Origin: Thioalkalivibrio sp.
GTDB taxonomy: Bacteria; Pseudomonadota; Gammaproteobacteria; Ectothiorhodospirales; Ectothiorhodospiraceae
Length of the DNA stretch: 10,434 nt
Assembly: GCA_003555285.1 (NCBI GenBank)
Contig: PWGH01000282.1
Coordinates: 1-10,434 of the forward strand
Direction: 5' to 3'
Below the pieces are notes generated by a model. It was not told the origin of the DNA. It worked only from the letters and a program-made list of their open reading frames with translations, and did no database searches. This document shows, piece by piece, positions 6,214 to 10,434 of this stretch. Numbering within the stretch: the stretch's first letter is position 1; the number at the start of each line of letters is the position of its first letter. A program made the position numbers and the translations under genes.

Positions 6214-7089
6214 ATGGCTGGAGCGCGCCGCCTTTTGAGTAAGTACTGGATCCTCATCGTGATCGTGTTGTGGGTGATCGCCTGGGCCAACCGGGACTGG
6301 TTGGCGAGCAACGACCATCCGGCGCCCGACGCCCCGGCGGAAGAATCGGTGGCGCCGTCGCCGGCCTTGACCGGGATCCCAGAGGCAACCGCCACCGCCG
6401 CGTCCGGTGAACCGGAGAAGGCCGAGGGCCCTGTGGAGGCCCGCGCCCCGGCGGAGGCCAGCGTTCCCGTGGAGGCCCGCGCCCCGGCGGAGGCCAGCGT
6501 TCCCGTGGAGGCCCGCGCCCCGGCGGAGGCCAGCGGCCCCGTGGAGTTCCGAGCCCCGGCGGAACCCAGCGCACCGGCGGAGGCGCGTGTCGCGACGGAA
6601 TCCAGCGTTCCGGTGGAACCGCGTGCCTCGGCAAAGGCCCGTGTCCCGGCTGAATCGCCTCCCGAAGGCCTTCAGGTCACATCGCCCCCGGAGTCGGCAC
6701 CCGCCCCGGAGCCCGTGGACGCGGTGGCCGCAACAGACACCCGCCAAGCCGAGCGCGCCGCTCCGGCGCCGCAGACGGGCGCGCGCGTGGCCGAGCTTCT
6801 CGCCCAGGCGCGTACCGCTCAACGGCAGAGCGGCCCGCGCGTAGCGGCGGATTGGCTGATCGCCGGACTCGGCGACATTCCGGCCGATGCGCCCGAGCGT
6901 GCCGACCTGTACGGCGAGATCGGCAACTTGCATTTGAGTATGGGCCAGTTCCAGGGGGCCCTGGCGGCCTATGACCTCGCGCTGGTGGCCTTGCCGGCCG
7001 CCGAGCGGGCGCAGATGCTCGGTCGCCTCGGGCCGATCTACGATCGTTACCACCCGTCCGGTCGTTCGTATCTCGAGCAATTCAGGTAG
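6214..7089 (+). CDS. Membrane-anchored TPR protein with Ala/Pro/Glu tandem-repeat linker
   Basis: A 291-residue protein starting 41 bases after the ParA gene, with CAGGTGA just before the ATG. Residues 11-25 form one transmembrane helix after a short basic N-terminus (MAGARRLLSK), so the rest should be periplasmic. Residues 30-200 are a disordered Ala/Pro/Glu/Val linker containing six 12-residue repeats. The C-terminus (about 195-291) is helical: ADLYGEIGNLHLSMGQFQGALAAYDLALVALP (230-261) fits one TPR unit, preceded by another helical pair and followed by a short helix. TPR domains bind other proteins; no catalytic residue is apparent. The layout of anchor, flexible spacer and binding domain suggests a tether reaching into the periplasm. 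The cytosolic part is only about ten residues, but basic, so contact with the neighbouring ParA is possible. I do not recognise a named family. Confidence 0.83.
   Translation: MAGARRLLSKYWILIVIVLWVIAWANRDWLASNDHPAPDAPAEESVAPSPALTGIPEATATAASGEPEKAEGPVEARAPAEASVPVEARAPAEASVPVEARAPAEASGPVEFRAPAEPSAPAEARVATESSVPVEPRASAKARVPAESPPEGLQVTSPPESAPAPEPVDAVAATDTRQAERAAPAPQTGARVAELLAQARTAQRQSGPRVAADWLIAGLGDIPADAPERADLYGEIGNLHLSMGQFQGALAAYDLALVALPAAERAQMLGRLGPIYDRYHPSGRSYLEQFR
6433..6648 (+). repeat. Six tandem 36-bp units inside the TPR protein linker
   Basis: Units start at 6433, 6469, 6505, 6541, 6577 and 6613 and encode variants of VEARAPAEASVP. The first two are identical over 36 bases, the third differs at two bases, and the last three are increasingly diverged. 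The pattern indicates recent expansion by slippage or unequal recombination at the upstream end of the array. The period keeps the reading frame, so copy-number changes would alter only tether length. Confidence 0.93.
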
Positions 7090-7194
7090 AATACGGGGCC
7101 TGCCTTTTTGTCAGTAGAACGCCGTGCCCCCAGCCCGCTATTTCAAGATTCGTCGTCCGGTGCAGTGCCCCCGATCGACTGAGGGCGTTCGCTC

Positions 7195-7785
7195 ATGAGG
7201 CTGGTGCGCAATCTGCTGGCCCTGGTGGGGTTGCTGACCCTGATCACGGTCGGCTTCCTGATCCTGGCCTTCGAGCCGTACGTCAACAAGGCGCGCAGCC
7301 TGGACGAAGGGGCCTTGTCCGTGTACGCGGCCATGGCCCGGACGGTGCTGGATACCGGCGATTCGATGGAGGCCATGGTCTATCGGCAGCGAGTGGCCTC
7401 CGGCGATTCAGTGGCAGAGGTGCACGAACGGCTGGAACAGGCCTCGGAGGCGTTGGGGCTGTACGCGCTGGGCGAGCCAATGGCCGTGCATCAGCAGGTG
7501 CTGGTCGAGCGTGCCCACCGCTTTCCGTATCTGCAGGTCTACCTGTTTTGCGACCCGATGCTCGCCGCCGACCTGATTCGTCATAACCCGGCGATGGCGG
7601 CCTTCTTGCCCTGTCGGATCATTCTGCACCAGGATGATCAGGGTCATTTATGGGTGATGACACCGAATCTGGATCTGGTCCTTCATGGCGGCCGGCCGTT
7701 GCCCATCCTGCTGCACGAGCGCGCCCAGGGGTTGCAGTCCACGTTGCGGGCGATGGTCGATCAGGCGGCGGGCCATGGCGAGTGA
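7195..7785 (+). CDS. Membrane-anchored DUF302-like periplasmic protein
   Basis: A 196-residue protein. Residues 7-26 form a transmembrane anchor after MRLVR, leaving the remainder periplasmic. Residues about 75-165 fit the DUF302 pattern: an amphipathic helical start, then YLFCDPMLAADLIRHNPAMAAFLPCRIILHQDDQGHLWVMTPN by section, where family members typically have an LMxxxPxxxxxLPxRxxVxxDxxGxxWxxYxxP-like core. DUF302 has no settled biochemical role. Two cysteines, 119 and 140, lie in this core; in the periplasm they could form a disulfide or carry sulfur, which is speculation. The start is ATG 7195 with GAGG (7181-7184) upstream. It lies 105 bases after the TPR gene, with no terminator visible between them, so probably in the same transcript. 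The domain call rests on remembered pattern rather than a search. Confidence 0.72.
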   Translation: MRLVRNLLALVGLLTLITVGFLILAFEPYVNKARSLDEGALSVYAAMARTVLDTGDSMEAMVYRQRVASGDSVAEVHERLEQASEALGLYALGEPMAVHQQVLVERAHRFPYLQVYLFCDPMLAADLIRHNPAMAAFLPCRIILHQDDQGHLWVMTPNLDLVLHGGRPLPILLHERAQGLQSTLRAMVDQAAGHGE

Positions 7786-7945
7786 ACCGGGCGGCAGCAT
7801 AGGCCCCTCCAGCGCCACCGGGGGCGGGTTCCACCCGTCCGGATCCGGCGAGCCGATAGAACGCGCCGTTCGCGGATCGAATACCGCTCGATCGGGCGTG
7901 ACGCTGCCGGGTCGGACCCAATCTTTTTGCGCGGGGAAGTAAACG
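7786..7945 (+). other. 160-base intergenic segment with two inverted repeats
   Basis: This is the longest gene-free gap in the window. It has GGGCGGGT (7822-7829) facing ACCCGTCC (7833-7840), an 8-bp hairpin stem with one G-T pair. It also has GATCGA (7875-7880) facing TCGATC (7888-7893) across 7 bases, which could be a small hairpin or an operator. Neither is followed by a T-run, so they are not intrinsic terminators. No convincing promoter pair was found. GGGGAAG near 7933 is the ribosome site of the next gene. Confidence 0.4.
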
Positions 7946-8497
7946 ATGAACGACTACGACTATCGCAATGATGCACGCGGCCTGGATCGGGAAGAGGAAG
8001 ACGTTCGTTCGCGGCGCCTGCAAATGATTGTGTATTCCGCGTTGGTCGCCTTCGTGGTGCTGGCGGTTTACGGTTTCTGGCTGATTACCAGCCTGACTCG
8101 CGACGTCAGTCGGCTGGCAATCGAGATGTCGGCGATGACCCGCACCATCGACCGGGAGATGGCGGTGATGGCTTCCAAGATGACCGATATCGACGATCAT
8201 ATGCTTTCGATGAATCAAAATATGATGGCGATGAACCAGAACATCGCGATCATGACCGGGGACGTCGGGACCATGACGACCAGTATCTCCGCCATGAACA
8301 CCAATATTCGGTCGATGGCCGCCGACACGACGACGATGGCGGGGTCCACCCTGAGCATGCAGCGGGACATGTGGAGCCTGAACCGAAACGTCGGCGCCCC
8401 ACTCGGGATGATGAATTCCTTCAATCCCTTCAGCGGCAGCTCAGGGCCCTTCCCGGGCTCGCCTGCGCCGTATATGCCGCCATTCGGCGGTCACTGA
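7946..8497 (+). CDS. Single-span membrane protein with long methionine-core heptad coiled coil
   Basis: A 183-residue protein. Residues 1-26 are a highly charged cytosolic tail (Asp/Glu/Arg, ending RSRRLQ), residues 27-49 are a transmembrane helix, and the rest should be periplasmic. From residue 75 to 149 hydrophobic residues alternate at 3-4 spacing without a break, an eleven-heptad coiled coil. One core position is Met at nearly every turn (75, 89, 96, 103, 110, 117, 124, 131, 138), the other mainly Ile, Val, Met or Thr. The end (about 150-183) is a Gly/Pro/Phe/Ser tail, FNPFSGSSGPFPGSPAPYMPPFGGH in part. A trimeric or dimeric rod about 11 nm long standing off the inner membrane is a fair structural inference. 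The charged cytosolic tail is a candidate contact for the ParA encoded upstream. The gene lies 38 bases before the GTPase gene, so they are likely co-transcribed. No named family is recognised. Confidence 0.82.
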   Translation: MNDYDYRNDARGLDREEEDVRSRRLQMIVYSALVAFVVLAVYGFWLITSLTRDVSRLAIEMSAMTRTIDREMAVMASKMTDIDDHMLSMNQNMMAMNQNIAIMTGDVGTMTTSISAMNTNIRSMAADTTTMAGSTLSMQRDMWSLNRNVGAPLGMMNSFNPFSGSSGPFPGSPAPYMPPFGGH

Positions 8498-8535
8498 CCC
8501 GCCGCCATTCCTTGCCGTCCAAACACGGAGTCCGC

Positions 8536-10086
8536 ATGTTCAATCGTCCAGGCACCCGCGTAACCCAGCAGCTTGAATTGCTGAATGATCGGCTTTCCGA
8601 AGAGAATCCGGCACTGGAAGGCGTCGTCGACCCCTTCCGCGCGCTGGATCGGATCGGGTATGGCGCCGGTCTGCTCGATCCCACCGAAGACTCCTATGCG
8701 TTCACCATCTCCTGGTGGCCGATGATCGCGGTCCTGGGGACCTTTTCTGCCGGCAAGTCGACGTTTGTCAACGACTACATCGGAACCTCCGTTCAGCGCA
8801 GCGGCAGCCAAGCCGTGGACGATCGCTTCACGGTGATCAGCTACGGCACCAGCGAGAAGGTCAAGGAATTGCCCGGGCTGGCACTGGACAGCGATCCGCG
8901 TTTCCCCTTCTACCGCGTAAGCAATGCGATCGAACGCCTCGGCGACGGCGGTGGCCGGACTGTCGACCATTTTCTGGCGATGAAGACCGTTCAGTCCGAG
9001 CGCCTGCGTGGCCGCATTCTGATCGATTCGCCCGGATTCGACGCCGACGAGCAGCGTGCGACCATCCTGCAGTTGACCGACCATATCATCGACTTGTCCG
9101 ATCTGGTGTTGGTGTTCTTCGATGCGCGCCACCCCGAACCGGGTGCGATGCGCGACACGCTGGAGCACCTGGTCAACCGTGTGGCCGCGCGCAACGACTT
9201 CACCAAGCTGGTCTTCGTGCTCAACCAGATCGACACCACCTGGCGCGAGGACAACCTGGAGGAAGTCGTGGCTGCCTGGCAGCGTGCGGTGGTACGCCAG
9301 GGCAATGCCACCGGCCGTTTCTACTGCCTGTATAATCCCAGTGCTGCGGTCGAGATCGGCGATCCTCAGGTCAAGGCACGCTACGAATACAAGGCCGCGC
9401 GCGATCGTGACGAGATTCACGCTAAGATTGCCGAGATCAGCAGTTCCCGGTCCTACCGCATCGTCGGAACCATGCAGGCCATTGCCGAGGCCATGGAGGT
9501 CGACATCGCGCCGGCCCTGACCGGGGCGATGGCCCGCTGGCGGCGCCGCGTGTTGCAGGCGGACCTGGTGCTCATGGCCCTCGTGCTGGCGCTGGTGCTC
9601 TATGCTGCGCAGGCGATGACCGGTGGCTTCGGACCCTGGTTCGACGGCACGGTGCTGCAGGCCATGCAGGAGGCACCGGTTTTTTCCGTGCTGGGAATCC
9701 TGGTGCTGTTGGGGGTGCTGATCGGTATCCACGTGTTCAACCGCGGATGGCTGGCGCGCCGAGTGGCTCGAAGCCTGCCGGAGGAGACGGCTTCGGGCAA
9801 TTGGCGAACCGCCTTCCTCAAAAACACGGTGATCTGGCGTTCGATTTTTCGCAGCGTCCCGGTGGGTCTGGGCGGACGCAGCCTGCGTCGCCTGCACAGC
9901 CTGCGTGACGAGGCCGAGGCTTATGTGCAGCGATTGAACAACCAATTCATGAATGAGTCATCCGCGGCGCCGGTCCGTGCCGAACATCCGGGCGATCGGG
10001 CGATCCCGAGTGCCGAGTCGACCGATGCGAAGAACGAGCACGCGGCCTCTCCGAGTCCCGCGGCCGCTTCGGACAGCCGGGGTTAA
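8536..10086 (+). CDS. Dynamin-like GTPase with two transmembrane helices
   Basis: A 516-residue protein. The GTPase domain shows G1 GTFSAGKST (68-76), a G2 Thr candidate in DRFTVISYG (about Thr99), G3 DSPGFD (164-169) and G4 NQID (230-233). This layout, with a large GTPase domain after about 60 residues of helix, fits bacterial dynamin-like and EHD-like proteins that bind and reshape membranes by nucleotide-driven assembly. Residues about 342-361 and 382-401 form a transmembrane hairpin, where many dynamins have a lipid-binding paddle. A short helical region (about 405-475) and a disordered Ala/Ser/Pro tail follow. The chosen start has GGAG (8527-8530) five bases upstream. The open frame reaches back to 8371, but that would overlap the previous gene by 127 bases and add an Arg-rich segment out of keeping with the family. 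A single gene is present, not the paired arrangement common among bacterial dynamins. It probably acts at the inner membrane with its GTPase domain in the cytosol. Confidence 0.92.
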   Translation: MFNRPGTRVTQQLELLNDRLSEENPALEGVVDPFRALDRIGYGAGLLDPTEDSYAFTISWWPMIAVLGTFSAGKSTFVNDYIGTSVQRSGSQAVDDRFTVISYGTSEKVKELPGLALDSDPRFPFYRVSNAIERLGDGGGRTVDHFLAMKTVQSERLRGRILIDSPGFDADEQRATILQLTDHIIDLSDLVLVFFDARHPEPGAMRDTLEHLVNRVAARNDFTKLVFVLNQIDTTWREDNLEEVVAAWQRAVVRQGNATGRFYCLYNPSAAVEIGDPQVKARYEYKAARDRDEIHAKIAEISSSRSYRIVGTMQAIAEAMEVDIAPALTGAMARWRRRVLQADLVLMALVLALVLYAAQAMTGGFGPWFDGTVLQAMQEAPVFSVLGILVLLGVLIGIHVFNRGWLARRVARSLPEETASGNWRTAFLKNTVIWRSIFRSVPVGLGGRSLRRLHSLRDEAEAYVQRLNNQFMNESSAAPVRAEHPGDRAIPSAESTDAKNEHAASPSPAAASDSRG

Positions 10087-10121
10087 CGCCGCCGGTCGAA
10101 CCTCGAACCGTGGCCCGTAAA

Positions 10122-10151
10122 TTGACCGGACCGAAAGAGAGCAGGTACATT
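10122..10151 (+). promoter_or_regulatory. Candidate sigma-70 promoter for the downstream microprotein
   Basis: TTGACC (10122-10127, five of six consensus bases) and TACATT (10146-10151, four of six) are separated by 18 bases, in a locally AT-richer stretch just after the GTPase gene. The start of transcription would be near 10158, giving a leader of about 40 bases. This is the best -35/-10 pair noticed in the window, though the -10 is imperfect. Confidence 0.45.
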
Positions 10152-10167
10152 TAAGGGTTTTTACATA

Positions 10168-10184
10168 GGCACCGCGCGGGTGCC
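10168..10184 (+). promoter_or_regulatory. Leader hairpin just before the microprotein ribosome site
   Basis: GGCACC-GCGCG-GGTGCC forms a perfect 6-bp GC-rich stem ending at the base before GGGGG (10185-10189), the only ribosome-site candidate of the following gene. With no T-run it is not a terminator. It may affect translation or RNA stability; that is inference from position. Confidence 0.4.
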
Positions 10185-10195
10185 GGGGGCGTAAA

Positions 10196-10357
10196 ATGAC
10201 AATACTCGCATGGATCATGTTTGTTCTGGCGATGGTGCTGGTTCCCGTTTCAGTATGGGCCAGCCTGGCCGCGCTGGGTGTCTGTGCCGGGTGTGCGGCG
10301 GTGCGCGACTGGCAGCGGGACCGCCAATTGCAGGCGCCACTGGACAAGGGACATTGA
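10196..10357 (+). CDS. 53-residue membrane microprotein with CxxC motif
   Basis: Starting at ATG 10196, the frame encodes a hydrophobic helix (about residues 3-29) followed by the pair Cys30 and Cys33 in VCAGCAAV, then a basic-polar tail RDWQRDRQLQAPLDKGH, and stops at TGA 10355. The charge pattern suggests the tail faces the cytosol, putting the CxxC at or near that membrane face. The lipobox rules are not met at either Cys, so it is probably not a lipoprotein. Support for a real gene is a candidate promoter, a leader, a G-rich ribosome site, a typical membrane-protein composition and a strong hairpin shortly after the stop. Small size and lack of a recognised family keep confidence moderate. 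CxxC pairs can bind metal or act in thiol redox; neither is shown here. Confidence 0.55.
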   Translation: MTILAWIMFVLAMVLVPVSVWASLAALGVCAGCAAVRDWQRDRQLQAPLDKGH

Positions 10358-10400
10358 TCACTGCCGGCCCTGATCGCGGGGGTCCTGCGCACCGGGACGT

Positions 10401-10431
10401 CCCCGGCCCAGCCCATTGTGGCGGGCCGGGG
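10401..10431 (+). terminator. Strong GC-rich hairpin at the window edge, possible terminator stem
   Basis: CCCCGGCCC (10401-10409) pairs perfectly with GGGCCGGGG (10423-10431). Inside, GCC (10411-10413) pairs with GGC (10420-10422) after one bulged A, closing a CATTGT loop, for about 12 pairs. It begins 44 bases after the microprotein stop. The window ends three bases later within a G-run, so a following T-run cannot be judged. It could be a terminator stem or some other structured RNA. Confidence 0.4.
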
Positions 10432-10434
10432 GGG

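Noticed and set aside
6433..6648. Regular 36-bp repeats as a CRISPR array
   Set aside because: The units are directly adjacent with no spacers, are in frame and encode a protein repeat.
6091..7080. Minus-strand open frame opposite the TPR gene
   Set aside because: Its Arg/Gly repeats are the reverse of the 36-bp array. The plus frame has a ribosome site, anchor helix and TPR.
7087..7092. TAGAAT as a -10 element before the DUF302-like gene
   Set aside because: The best -35 at suitable distance, TTCGTA, matches only three of six consensus bases, so no promoter is called.
7685..7942. Plus-strand open frame bridging the gap between the DUF302-like and coiled-coil genes
   Set aside because: It starts inside the DUF302-like gene in another frame, has no ribosome site at its start, and encodes a disordered Ser/Gly/Arg product without motif.
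8371..8535. Earlier start for the GTPase
   Set aside because: It would overlap the previous gene by 127 bases and add an Arg-rich segment. ATG 8536 has a well-placed GGAG.
8491..9945. Long open frame on the minus strand, 484 codons
   Set aside because: It is the antisense of the dynamin-like GTPase, whose G motifs are intact. The minus product is His/Gln/Arg-rich with no motif, as usual for shadows in high-GC genes.
10093..10110. Small hairpin directly after the GTPase stop as a terminator
   Set aside because: Seven pairs with a bulged A and no following T-run; not a credible intrinsic terminator.

Overview
The window is one dense, GC-rich stretch with every credible gene on the + strand. 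It looks like a gammaproteobacterium, most likely a sulfur oxidiser of the Chromatiales/Ectothiorhodospiraceae type. That rests on high GC, strong Shine-Dalgarno sites, an RND pump of gammaproteobacterial style, and short secreted Gly/Tyr-rich proteins that resemble sulfur globule coat proteins. No rRNA, tRNA, CRISPR array or insertion sequence was seen, and no gene-free gap exceeds about 160 bases.

Layout: (1) 1-3494 is the 3' part of an inner-membrane RND transporter carrying an unusual ~210-residue C-terminal extension. (2) 3532-5463 holds three consecutive secreted low-complexity proteins. The first has a Gly/Tyr domain plus an 11-residue-repeat coiled coil, the second is Pro/Gly/Tyr-rich, and the third is a small protein resembling sulfur globule proteins. 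A textbook intrinsic terminator (5480-5513) closes this block. (3) 5537-10086 encodes an orphan ParA-type ATPase, a membrane-anchored protein with a 36-bp tandem repeat and a TPR, a membrane-anchored DUF302-like protein, a membrane-anchored coiled coil with a methionine core, and a dynamin-like GTPase with two transmembrane helices. (4) 10196-10357 is a 53-codon membrane microprotein with a CxxC motif, with its own candidate promoter and a strong hairpin at the window edge.

How they could work together (inference): the block pairs a cytosolic positioning ATPase and a membrane-remodelling GTPase with three single-span anchors that put a TPR, a DUF302 domain and a long coiled coil into the periplasm. 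It sits directly after exported globule-coat-like proteins. A coherent but unproven reading is a system for building, anchoring and positioning a periplasmic or membrane-bounded body such as a sulfur globule. The ParA would act through the short cytosolic tails of the anchors and the GTPase would shape the inner membrane. Only the family assignments are well supported; the system-level role is a hypothesis.
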